DNA from: Plenodomus lindquistii
Taxonomy: Eukaryota > Ascomycota > Dothideomycetes > Pleosporales > Leptosphaeriaceae
Assembly (NCBI GenBank): GCA_025504975.1
Contig: JANUWI010000002.1
Location: 1-64,000, forward strand
Length of the DNA: 64,000 nt
Direction of reading: 5' to 3'
The notes under the pieces were generated by a model, which was given only the letters and a program-made list of their open reading frames with translations, searched no databases and was not told the DNA's origin. The translations under genes and the position numbers were made by a program. This document shows, piece by piece, positions 35,620 to 45,311 of this stretch. Numbering within the stretch: position 1 is the first letter of the stretch; every line of letters starts with the position of its first letter.

Positions 35620-35805
35620 TTCAGATTGACGGAGTTATTCTAGAGCCAGTAGATAAGCGGGGCACAGGGTGCGCTAGCGCACCCTGTAGCCGACGCGACA
35701 AAACTAGCCTCCTGAGCAACGCTCGGAGAAGACACAATCAATGATCTCAACCCTCATCAAATTCATCAATATTCGTGCACTTTCAATAGTACCGTGCATC
35801 TGACA
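35620..35805 (+). repeat. 5' LTR of copia element
   Basis: 186 bp. The 3' LTR begins TGTCAGAT and this LTR ends ATCTGACA, so the canonical LTR has perfect 8-bp inverted ends of TG...CA type. Here the first G is missing (TTCAGAT). A 24-bp perfect palindrome centred on CGCTAGCG lies at 35664-35687. Confidence 0.9.
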
Positions 35806-35860
35806 ATTAAGAGTCTCACTGCCGACTACCGCTCAGGCCACCCCAACACGTCTATCCAAC

Positions 35861-37051
35861 ATGACGACAATGCGTGATCCAACAGCTATCCTACGGGATC
35901 ACACAGACTACACAACATGGATGACGCAGCTCAAAGCGCGCTGCATCGCACATAACATCTGGGACAAGATCAATCCTAAGTCTACTACCCGGCCAACAGT
36001 TAAACCGGTAGCAGAAAGAGCCCCGGTGATTGCTGATTACGCGCCAGCCAATGCAAGTAACACAAGCCCAAGAAGGATCACCGATCTCTCCACAGCAGGC
36101 CAGAAGGCTTTCCGGGATGACCTCGAGTATCACAAAATCCTCCTCGAACAATACAAGAACGACCGACATGACTACGAGAAAGAGCAATCCAGCCTTCAGC
36201 ACATCGTAGCGTTCATCCAATCAACAGTAACACCGCATCTGCTCCGAACCTGTTGCCTACCCGACCAATCCCTCCGAAAATGGCTCATAAGCCTCGAAGC
36301 GACGATTGGGATTGACGAACAACTTGAACAAGAGCGAGCCCGCGAACGATACCTTCAGGCATTGAAGCCAATGAGAACCTCCGCGCACTGGGATAGCTGG
36401 CTCGCAGAATACGACCAAGCCGCAACTGAAGCAGAGGCATACAACGTACCGGAAGTACTGCAGATCAATGCAGTAACAAAAGATTTCCTCACATCGGTTA
36501 ACAAGGTGGCAAATGTGTGGGCAACCACCTTCCAGGACTCTGGACGATACCAACCCGGAATGAACCGCAAAGAGATGATGAAACGCTATCGGGAGTACAT
36601 GATGAATAACCATCCCCTGAAAACAGGGAAGAGCAAAGCAAGTTTCATTGCAGCTCATGACGAGGCTTCACATGACACCGCTGAGGGCGAAGCCCATCAG
36701 GACAGTACAAGGGACGCCTCTACTGTGAACAGCGCGCCATCTCGCCGGGGAAGACCCCGTAATCAACGCGGCAACGATCGAAAGCGACAAGCCGAGAGAC
36801 CTCCAGAAGGCTCATACTCCTCCACAAAATGCTTAGCATGTGGACAACGCCATGCCTTGAAGGACTGCTACTACCTACATGAGGAGAAAGCACCCGGCTG
36901 GTGGAAACCAAACGAGTCCGTAAAGGAGCTCGTCAAATTCAAGAAGGAACAAGACCCAGAACTACAAGGGCTAATCCGCTCACAGAGCCGACCCCGCACA
37001 AGGACGCCAACTATCAAGCAGTCCCATACCCCAACTCCGGAAATAGAATGA
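35861..37051 (+). CDS. Copia Gag (396 aa), ends at TGA followed by CTA
   Basis: The ATG at 35861 is the first in a clean context (CCAACATGACG) after the leader. The N-terminal half has the look of copia-type Gag (RDPTAILRDHTDYTTWM at 5-21), with a helical, acidic/aromatic centre. A zinc knuckle, CLACGQRHALKDC, lies at residues 324-336 in a basic, Arg/Gln-rich region, as expected for a nucleocapsid that binds the genomic RNA. The C-terminal tail is Thr/Pro/Arg-rich. The stop at 37049-37051 is TGA followed by CTAT. Pol continues in the same frame with no other stop, so this Gag would be the main product and Gag-Pol the minor readthrough product. Confidence 0.88.
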   Translation: MTTMRDPTAILRDHTDYTTWMTQLKARCIAHNIWDKINPKSTTRPTVKPVAERAPVIADYAPANASNTSPRRITDLSTAGQKAFRDDLEYHKILLEQYKNDRHDYEKEQSSLQHIVAFIQSTVTPHLLRTCCLPDQSLRKWLISLEATIGIDEQLEQERARERYLQALKPMRTSAHWDSWLAEYDQAATEAEAYNVPEVLQINAVTKDFLTSVNKVANVWATTFQDSGRYQPGMNRKEMMKRYREYMMNNHPLKTGKSKASFIAAHDEASHDTAEGEAHQDSTRDASTVNSAPSRRGRPRNQRGNDRKRQAERPPEGSYSSTKCLACGQRHALKDCYYLHEEKAPGWWKPNESVKELVKFKKEQDPELQGLIRSQSRPRTRTPTIKQSHTPTPEIE

Positions 37052-40000
37052 CTATATGGTCGTCAAATCACGCAAGTTGGAGGTTCCGAGGATCGGTTCC
37101 TGGCAACGTCCAATACAGAGGCAGGCTTCGCTGCCACAACAAGTGATTATCCGCTCCGAAATTCATACATTCTGGATTCAGGCACGACATGCCATATTAC
37201 GAACGATCCCCAACGCATATATGACTATCGCGCACCCGGACCCTCAGACTATATATGGGCCGGTAACACACAAGTCTGGATCAGGGGGTACGGCTCCATC
37301 CGGCTGCCCCTCAGGCACGATCAGCGAACGACGATAATAACGCTCCATGACGTAGCCGTCTGTCCTGACTTCCTCTGTAATCTTGTATCCTTCCGATTAC
37401 TCCGACAACAAGGAATATGGTGGGACACCAGAACCGATCCAACAACGCTACGAGCGTCGGACAGCACAATCATTGGAAGCCTGCAGGAGCTGTACGGCCA
37501 ATGGGTAATCGAGCACCACACATTGGCACCTGCGGCTTACCACACACACAAAGCAACGTCGCGTACACCGAGACGAGCTCAGATAGCCCCAGCACTCGTA
37601 TGGCACAAGAGACTTGGGCATCCCGGTCCAGCAACCGTGGAGCACCTCATGCAGCAAGCTGAGGGGGTGCGAGTGAAAGGCATTACTACAGTAGAGTGCA
37701 ACTCCTGTGGACGAGCCAAGGCCCGGCGTCAAATCAGACGGGCCCCACGAAATACAGATTACGAAGGACCAGGAGAGAGACTGGCCATCGATTTCCATTC
37801 ATACGAACACCAAAGCATCACCAAAGAAAGGAGCCAGATGCTCATCACCGACAGATACTCAGGAATGCAATGGGACTATTACTTCACCGACAACAGGACC
37901 GCAAAGTCCATCATCAAAGCATTCTCTAACTTCATTCTATTTCTCAAGAACCATTTCAACATCACCGTAAAGATCATCGAAGCGGACAACGAAATCACAA
38001 CGGTCAAGCCAGAGGTACAGCGCTACCTTTCATCGCAAGGCATTGTTATTGAGCCCTCGGCCCCGGATACACAAGCACAGAACGGAGGCGCCGAACGCTC
38101 AGGGGGTGTAAACAAGGAGAAAGCGCGCGCAATGCGACTCGACGCCAATCTCTCATGGGAGCTCTGGCCGGAGATAACGCGAGCCGCCGTCTACCTATAC
38201 AACCGATCGCCTAACTACGCAAACAACGGGAAGACTCCATACGAGATCTTCTTCACTCGCGTGGCCTTTAGCAACGGCATAGTCACGTCGATACGAAAAC
38301 CAAACCTTGCTCACCTTAGAGCATACGGCTGCAAAGCGTTCGCCATGACCGACGACACGTATCGCGGAAAAGGACGCTTGCAACGCCTTGATCCAAAAGC
38401 CTGGGTAGGATACCTAGTAGGATATCGATCTACCAACATCTACAGGATATGGATCCCATCCCTGGCCAAGGTCATTAGCACTAGGGACGTCACCTTTGAC
38501 GAACAAACAACTTTTGATGGGAAGGTAGAAGACCTGATGGACAACCTCATGCACAGCACACTAAGAGAAATCGCCACGCTTGTGAGGACCATGGAGCTCC
38601 CTTCACCAGCACACGAACCGGAAACTGAATCCTTCCACGAGGACGATGCTCTTGAAGAGGCCTCAGAGCCACATCCTGAAGCAGATCCGCCGGGATACTA
38701 CAACGGTAGGAAGATTAGGGATCATTACCCATCTCCACCGCCGACGCCGCCACCAGCGGCTCTCCTTGCACAATTCATGGCAGGGACACACCCTGAGGAA
38801 CAATCGGTGTCATCCCGTACAATCCCATGGGCAGCAGCGTTTACCGCAGGAACCCAAGCAGGCAACATAGGGACGACCGGAGGAGAAGCCATTGACAAAG
38901 CCCGATTGAGAAGGATGCTTGCCACCGGCTCGAGACCCCATCGCAGCCAGCTACCGCCTCCTCCCACGTACAAAAGCAAGCTTGAGGATCATCCACTAGG
39001 CGCCGAGTTTAAACAAGCTGAACTTGACCATCTTTTGAGCCATGCTCAGATGGGTTCATGGACTGAAGTTCCAATCAGAACGGCTAAGTCAACGGGACAA
39101 CAGATCCTTGACTGCATGTGGGTCTACACGTACAAGCTGGATAAAGACCACAACCTCCTCAAATGCAAGGCGCGACTAGTGGTCCGAGGAGATCAACAGA
39201 GAAACATTACCTCTCAAGACACCTACGCAGCCACACTAGCTAGCCGCTCGTTCAGAATGTTGATGGCAATCGCAGCCCAGCACGAACTAGAGCTCAAGCA
39301 ATTCGACGTTACGAACGCGTTCGTACACGCAGCGATGGACCGAGTTGTCTACATGCGTATGCCGAAAGGCCATCAGAAGGCCGGCACGATCCTACAAGTC
39401 AACAAGGCATTATATGGCCTTAGGATCTCACCACTGCTCTGGCAGAAGGAGTTCACAGCAACCCTGCAGAGGCTCGGCTTTGAAGCTATACCACATGAGC
39501 CGTGCTGCCTTATTAAGGGCAGTATCATTATCTTCTTTTACGTTGATGATATCATCATGGCTTATCCAACAGGGCAGGATCAGCAGGCTACCGGAGTAAC
39601 GGAGCAGCTGAAGAAGCAGTACACGATTACCGGAGGACACGACTTACAATGGTTCCTCGGGATGGAGATAATCCGTGACCGAGCCTCGCGCCGGATCCAA
39701 CTCTCCCAGGCCTCCTACTGCGACAAGATCAGTCGACTGATCGACGATCGAGGAGTAGCACACGACACTCCGATGGCAGCCATTGAGCTATTGCCAAGCG
39801 ACGGACTAGCGAGCCACGCGGACGTCAACAAATATCAACGAAAGATTGGATCACTTCTCTTCGCCGCAGTCACCACGCGACCAGACATCTCATTTGCTAC
39901 GTCACGACTAGCAAGGCATCTTACCAATCCCAGCCATGAACATCACAAAGCTGCAGACCGAGTCTTGATGTATCTTCAGGACACCAAATCAACCGTGTTG

Positions 40001-40576
40001 CAACTCGGGGGTGGCTCACGCCTTCAAGTCGCAAGCGACGCCTCCTTTGCTGACAACACACGAGATAGGAAAAGCTCACAGGGCTACGCAATTAAGCTAT
40101 ACAACGGGCTTATCGCCTGGAAAGCAAACAAGCAGGACACGGTAACCACGTCGACCACCGAAGCCGAACTCCTCGCTCTGTCCCAAGTCGCCAAGGAAGC
40201 TCTCTTTATCTCGAGGCTCCTTCAGGAGCTCCACGTCAAGATTGAGCCAGGACCTATTATCATTGAATGCGACAATCAACAGACCATCCGACTACTCACC
40301 GCGGAGGTCTCAAAGCTCCAAACCAAGCTCCGACACGTTGATATCCACAACCACTGGCTACGGCAGGAAGTACAACAACAACGGATAAACGTACAGTACG
40401 TACAGTCATCAGAAATGATCGCAGACGGCCTCACAAAGGCCCTGCCGAAGGGATCCTGGGGAAGGTTCCTCCATCAACTCGGACTTATCAAAGCTGAGAC
40501 GCTCTCAACGCCAACGAACGAGACTCCGATTGAGGAAATCCAACAGCAACTAGACCACCTCTCAATAACTCCTTAG
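37052..40576 (+). CDS. Copia Pol: protease, integrase, reverse transcriptase, RNase H
   Basis: The frame is continuous with gag after one TGA (1,174 codons to the stop at 40574-40576). No separate start is needed if the stop is read through. Protease active site YILDSGTTCHIT is near 37163-37198. Then come the pre-integrase zinc finger (WHKRLGH and CNSCGRAK), the integrase catalytic core (LAIDFHSY, EADNEI, and NGGAERSGG carrying the Glu), and RT with QFDVTNAFVHA and YVDDIIM (Tyr about 1227 of the fused protein). RNase H has VASDASFAD, STTEAELLALS, ECDNQQT and RHVDIHNHW. This order (integrase before RT) defines Ty1/copia. All catalytic acids are present. A shorter in-frame piece starting at a non-ATG codon at 37523 would lack protease and is not a sensible product. 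Confidence 0.9.
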   Translation, partial: LYGRQITQVGGSEDRFLATSNTEAGFAATTSDYPLRNSYILDSGTTCHITNDPQRIYDYRAPGPSDYIWAGNTQVWIRGYGSIRLPLRHDQRTTIITLHDVAVCPDFLCNLVSFRLLRQQGIWWDTRTDPTTLRASDSTIIGSLQELYGQWVIEHHTLAPAAYHTHKATSRTPRRAQIAPALVWHKRLGHPGPATVEHLMQQAEGVRVKGITTVECNSCGRAKARRQIRRAPRNTDYEGPGERLAIDFHSYEHQSITKERSQMLITDRYSGMQWDYYFTDNRTAKSIIKAFSNFILFLKNHFNITVKIIEADNEITTVKPEVQRYLSSQGIVIEPSAPDTQAQNGGAERSGGVNKEKARAMRLDANLSWELWPEITRAAVYLYNRSPNYANNGKTPYEIFFTRVAFSNGIVTSIRKPNLAHLRAYGCKAFAMTDDTYRGKGRLQRLDPKAWVGYLVGYRSTNIYRIWIPSLAKVISTRDVTFDEQTTFDGKVEDLMDNLMHSTLREIATLVRTMELPSPAHEPETESFHEDDALEEASEPHPEADPPGYYNGRKIRDHYPSPPPTPPPAALLAQFMAGTHPEEQSVSSRTIPWAAAFTAGTQAGNIGTTGGEAIDKARLRRMLATGSRPHRSQLPPPPTYKSKLEDHPLGAEFKQAELDHLLSHAQMGSWTEVPIRTAKSTGQQILDCMWVYTYKLDKDHNLLKCKARLVVRGDQQRNITSQDTYAATLASRSFRMLMAIAAQHELELKQFDVTNAFVHAAMDRVVYMRMPKGHQKAGTILQVNKALYGLRISPLLWQKEFTATLQRLGFEAIPHEPCCLIKGSIIIFFYVDDIIMAYPTGQDQQATGVTEQLKKQYTITGGHDLQWFLGMEIIRDRASRRIQLSQASYCDKISRLIDDRGVAHDTPMAAIELLPSDGLASHADVNKYQRKIGSLLFAAVTTRPDISFATSRLARHLTNPSHEHHKAADRVLMYLQDTKSTVLQLGGGSRLQVASDASFADNTRDRKSSQGYAIKLYNGLIAWKANKQDTVTTSTTEAELLALSQVAKEALFISRLLQELHVKIEPGPIIIECDNQQTIRLLTAEVSKLQTKLRHVDIHNHWLRQEVQQQRINVQYVQSSEMIADGLTKALPKGSWGRFLHQLGLIKAETLSTPTNETPIEEIQQQLDHLSITP

Positions 40577-40579
40577 GAG

Positions 40580-40620
40580 AAAGGTTTCAGCCAGCAATAG
40601 CTTCCAGGCTGAAGGGGGTG
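40580..40620 (+). promoter_or_regulatory. Polypurine tract and hairpin before the 3' LTR
   Basis: GAAGGGGGTG ends exactly at the 3' LTR start, as a plus-strand primer should. It is preceded by an inverted repeat (TTCAGCC ... GGCTGAA) that would form a hairpin in the RNA. No clear primer-binding site was recognised after the 5' LTR (ATTAAGAGTCTC...). Confidence 0.65.
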
Positions 40621-40808
40621 TGTCAGATTGACGGAGTTATTCTAGAGCCAGTAGATAAGCGGGGCACAGGGTGCGCTAGCGCACCCTGTAGCCGACGCGA
40701 CAAAACTAGCCTCCTGGGCAACGCTCGGAGAAGACACAATCAATGATCTCAACCCTCATCAAATTCATCAATATTCGTGCACTTTCAATAGTACCGTGCA
40801 TCTGACCA
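40621..40808 (+). repeat. 3' LTR of copia element
   Basis: 188 bp, beginning TGTCAGAT and ending ATCTGACCA, one base longer than the 5' LTR end. The perfect 24-bp palindrome is repeated at 40666-40689. It is followed directly by the ATAGT duplication (40809-40813). Confidence 0.9.
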
Positions 40809-40889
40809 ATAGTTATAGTCTTTAAAAAAACGCTATAATATTAATAACTAGTAGTAAATTATAAAATAGTAGCTATATATAGATTATCT

Positions 40890-41145
40890 AGCTCTAGAAA
40901 CTAAATAAAAATAATAATAGAAGTTTAGCGCTAGAAGCTAGATATAAAAATACTAAATAGGTCTAGCTTTAGAAGCTAGATAGAAATAGATACTATAAGT
41001 CTAGCTCTAGAAGCTAGATATAAAAATACTAAATAGGTCTAGCTCTAGAAGCTAGATATAAAATAGATACTATAGGTCTAGCTCTAGAAGCTAGATATAA
41101 ATTAAGTACTATAGGTCTAGCTCTAGAAGCTAGATATAAATAGAA
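40890..41145 (+). repeat. 38/39-bp minisatellite array B (seven units)
   Basis: Units begin at 40890, 40927, 40965, 41003, 41041, 41080 and 41119. They share the AGCTCTAGAAGCTAGATATAAA-type core with array A, but with a different tail (TACTAAATAGGTCT or TACTATAGGTCT). The array lies 76 bp after the copia target duplication. Confidence 0.82.
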
Positions 41146-41210
41146 TAGAATTAATCTAGAAGTTAGAATATAGATATTAGTAAAGTTTTCTAGAGTTCTA
41201 GTTTATACTT

Positions 41211-41290
41211 TTACGTAGTGCTTTTTTTTAAAATAGAATAAAAGTAATTTTCTACGTACTATTTTCTTTTTAAATAGGCTATAGTAGTAG
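41211..41290 (+). repeat. 80-bp dispersed repeat, right copy (partner 30461-30540)
   Basis: It carries the same word order as the left copy, with a few transitions and small indels. It ends at the start of the large inverted repeat. Confidence 0.65.
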
Positions 41291-42992
41291 CTAATTATAT
41301 TTTTTAAAGTTTATAATAACTTTTCTAGATCTAATTATGCCTAGTTAGAAGCTAGTTTTATTAAAGTTATAGATATTATTATTCTAGATACTATATCTAG
41401 CTTTTGTTTTATCTATAAATTTAAACTATATACTAAAAATCTCTAGATTTTTCTACTTTATTTTTTATCTATTTTTTATTTAGTTAAAAGCTATTTTAAA
41501 TTTATTTAAATATATTATAAAGAGTTTAGTCTAGTATTTATTTACTAGTATTATATTATATACCTCTAGTATTTTCTTAGCTATATTTTCTACTTTATAT
41601 AGCTAGAGCGTAGATTTTTATAAATTAAAGTTAAAAATATATTAGATATTTATCTACTTTTTAGTAGTAGTAAATTTCTAGTAATTAAATTAAATTTTAG
41701 CGTGTAAAGTAGTTCTATTAATTAAATTAAAAAGTTTTTAATAATTAACTTTAAAAACTAGAGTAGTAGCCTATTAGCTTTTAAATTAGCTAGTTTAAAA
41801 AGTAAAATAGATAAATTCTAATTAGCTTTAAGTTTAAATTAATATTATATTATATTATTAGAGTATATTACATAGAGTATAGTATTTATAATACTAAAAA
41901 AAGGTAGCTAGCTTAGTAGTATAGCTAGTTTAGTAGTAAAATATATTAAATATAGTTTTATAAACTATTTATTTATTATATAGTAATAAACTACTTTTTT
42001 TTTCTTTATATATTATTAGGTATTTTTAATAAATAAATAATATTAGTTACTAATATAAATATTTAGCTTAGTTTATCTAATTATTTATATATAGTAATAT
42101 TTATTTTTATTTATAACTTCTACTATATAGTTATTATAATAAAGTACTAGAAAAAGTTTAAAAATTAGTTTTAAAAAGTATTTATTAACTAAAAAATTAT
42201 TTATTTAGTTTATATATATATATAACGTAGCGCGTTAGTATAATAAAGTATTATATAGTAAAGCTAATTTTATATAATATTATAGTTATATTTTTAGTAT
42301 AGACTTTTTTATTTTCTATAATAAACTTTAGGTAATGTATTTTACTACTAAACTAGCTATACTACTAAGCTAGCTACTTTTTTTTAGTATTATAAATACT
42401 ACACTCTATATAATATACTCTAATAATAGACTGTAATATTAATTTAAACTAAAAGCTTATTAGAATTTACCTATTTTACTTTTAAAACTAGCTAATTTAA
42501 AAACTAATAAACTAGTACTACAGCCTTTAGAGTTAATTATTAAAAACTTTTTAATTAGATTAATAATACTATTTTATACGCTAAAATTTAACCTAATTAC
42601 TAGAAATTTACTATTACTAAAAAATAGATAATTATCTAATATATTTTTAATTTTAATTTATAAAAATCTACGCTCTAGCTATATAAAGTAGAAAATATAG
42701 CTAAGAAAATACTAGAGGTATATAATATAATACTAGTAAATAAATACTAGACTAAACTCTTTATAATATATTTAAATAAATTTAAAATAGCTTTTAACTA
42801 AATAAAAAATAGATAAAAAATAAAGTAGAAAAATCTAGAGATTTTTAGTATATAGTTTAAATTTATAGATAAAACAAAAGCTAAATATAGTATCTAGAAT
42901 AGTAATATCTATAACTTTAATAAAACTAGCTTCTAACTAGGCATAATTAGATCTAGAAAAGTTATTATAAACTCTAAAAAATATAATTAGCT
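41289..42992. repeat. Large inverted repeat, arms of about 670 bp around a 370-bp centre
   Basis: The left arm (about 41289-41957) is the reverse complement of the right arm (about 42324-42992). Paired positions sum to about 84281 throughout. For example CTAATTATGC at 41331 pairs with GCATAATTAG ending at 42950. Similarity falls off in the centre. The arms share sequence with 44103-44176. It could be a foldback/MITE-like DNA element or two copies of one element in opposite orientation, both RIP-mutated. Confidence 0.75.
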
Positions 42993-44600
42993 AGACTTTA
43001 TTTAGCTAAATAATTATAAGTAAATTACTATTATTTAAAGTATATACACTTTTAAAAATATAAGTTTACTTTTTATTATCTATAAAATATATATATATAT
43101 TTTTATATAGTATAAAAAAGCTAGTATCTTTTATAACTAGAAACTATTAGTTTCTAAAAATAGCTAGATAAATAATATATTTAAACTAGAGTAGTTAAAG
43201 TACTTTAACGCGTATATAAAAGTATAAAAAGTAGAAATATACTAGTTACTAATTTTAAATAGCTATAAAAGTTATTTTAACTAAAAATTTAAAAACTACT
43301 ATATAGAAAATAAAATTATAATACTCTATATATCTACCTATTTATTCTATATCCTCTAGCTATTTAATATAGTATATTTTTTACTATTAAAATATAAATA
43401 TTTCTAGTGCGTATAAAATTTAGTATACTAATATATTTTCTATATTAATAAAAAAAGCTTTTTTCTAGTTTTTAAAAACGCGTTTTTTAATATATTTATA
43501 GTTAATAAGTATTAAAAAGCTTTTAAAATATTAAAGCTAGTTTTTATTAATATATAGATAGTACTAGATTACTTTAATTTCTAGATATATACTTTACTTT
43601 AAGTCTTTCTACTAGTAAATCTATAGTAATTTAAAACTTTAAATAATACTTATAAATTTAGATTTTAATTAAAATTTATATATAAATTTTTTATTTAGTT
43701 ATTTATTACTATATAAACTAGCTTTTTATAGTTTATAAAAAAAGCTAAACTAATACTATACTAAAATACTTTTTTTTAATCTATATCTATAAAGTTAAAA
43801 AGTAATTAGTAAAAATAATAAAAAAAAAAGTATAAAAAAAATCTAGTAAAAAAGTACTTTTAAATATAGTACTATATTATAAACTATTATAGCTTTAACT
43901 ATAGTATTTAATTAATTAAAATATACGCGTAGTAGTAGTAGTTAAATATCTATATAACTAGGTATCTAATACTATAGTAATTATAAAAAAACTAGGTATA
44001 ATACTTATATATACTAAAAAAATTTAGAAAGTACTTTTAAATTAAATATAAACTCTATAGTAGTAGAGTTAAATATTAATAGTAATAATAATAATAAATA
44101 AAAATATAGTATTTATAATACTAAAGAAAAATAGCTAGCTTAGTAGTATAGCTAGCTTAGTAGTAGAATATATTATATTAATTTATTTAATCTAATATAG
44201 TATAATAACTTAAAAATAGAGTTATACATAGAAATTATATTCTAGTCTAGAAATAAAATATTATATAAAGAGCTAGTTTTCTATATATAAAAGTAGAAAT
44301 AAATTAGTATTTTTACTAATAAAAATATATAGGCTAGATATAGCCTAGCGTAGATAAAGTAAAATTAAGCGCTAAACCTCTAACTTTATAAAAGTTATAG
44401 ATTTAATCTATAATATAATTAAGTTAAATTTTTTAATAAAATTTATATTATTAATAGTAATTAAAATAACTAATATTAATAAATAGGTATAGATTTTTTT
44501 ATATCTATAAACTATTTAAATCTAATTATAAAAAGGTAATACTATTTATTTTATTTAAAAATTGTATACTTTTAATAACATTTTGCCTAGTATAAGCTTA

Positions 44601-45311
44601 GAATATTAGTTTTGCTGTATTTATAACTATAGCTAATGCAGGGAACATGGCTAGACGATGCATGCATGGTCTCTTAGGCAGGCAAAAGCTCCGGTGTCTG
44701 TTATCCTGCAGCCTGCAGTTTTAGCCCTTGCTTTTGCTAGCCGGTTGAACGCAATCAAACCCGCCCGCGGATGTGAACCGATATCAAGACGTATCGCATA
44801 GTGGGCAAAAAAAATTACAGCGACTTCTTTACATCAAATCTACATCCGTTGTTTGCAACACTGCTGCAGCTCTGATTGCCGACAAAAACAGGGTCACATA
44901 CGCTGCAACCTCAACATCAGGGTTGAAGCCACCATGTGTTCCCCGAGTCATGCAGAACGTCGCTTCCTATACTTCCGGCGTTCAAAGTCCATCCTTTGAA
45001 CTTAACACGTACTGTGCCACATTGGCGCACACAGGTTCCGAGTCGCCCTGCATGCGTGGTGCCTCCCAGGCCCGGGCATCTCCTCGGATTCTGAGCGTTC
45101 GTACCCAACCACAGGGCCCTTGTTTGACGCGCTTATGGCCGCCTAGCAGCCTCGTACATTAGCCTATCCAACTCTCGGAGCCTAGAAGAACCCTAGATGC
45201 ACTTTGACCAGCATTGGACAGATCATCCACGAACACATAAGAAGCTTGAAGTCCGTAGCTCTCCACGTTCAACTGACGGCTTCAATTGATTTGATAAATT
45301 CATCAGGCACC
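44601..45311. other. Boundary and upstream region of the tyrosinase gene
   Basis: Composition returns to normal within about 60 bases near 44600. I see no supported gene. A 129-codon open frame (44773-45162) has no recognisable features. The region probably contains the tyrosinase promoter and leader. Confidence 0.6.

Larger units (their letters stand above)
35620..40808 (+). mobile_element. Full-length Ty1/copia LTR retrotransposon, young and un-RIPped
   Basis: A 5.19-kb element with LTRs of 186 and 188 bp, a 55-bp leader, gag, an in-frame TGA, then protease-integrase-RT-RNase H in copia order, a polypurine tract and the 3' LTR. The internal G+C and CA/TG content is normal, in sharp contrast to the flanks. 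The LTRs differ internally by one substitution (CTGAGCAA against CTGGGCAA) plus one base at each outer end. Insertion therefore post-dates RIP of the surrounding DNA. Apart from the TGA all coding is open, so it may be active. Confidence 0.93.
40814..44600. other. A+T-rich RIP desert, right part
   Basis: The same CA/TG-poor composition as before the copia element continues to about 44570-44630. There CA, TG and GC-rich words return (for example GCAGGGAACATGG near 44637). No intact coding frame is present. It contains minisatellite array B, an 80-bp dispersed repeat, a large inverted repeat, and a further copy of the inverted repeat's inner segment near 44103-44176. Confidence 0.9.

Noticed and set aside
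37523..40576. Copia Pol as an independent gene starting at 37523
   Set aside because: The start is a TTG inside a longer open frame. The frame continues upstream through protease to the Gag TGA.
44773..45162. 129-codon open frame upstream of the tyrosinase
   Set aside because: No domain, signal peptide, splice pattern or start context supports it; it lies in a normal intergenic region.
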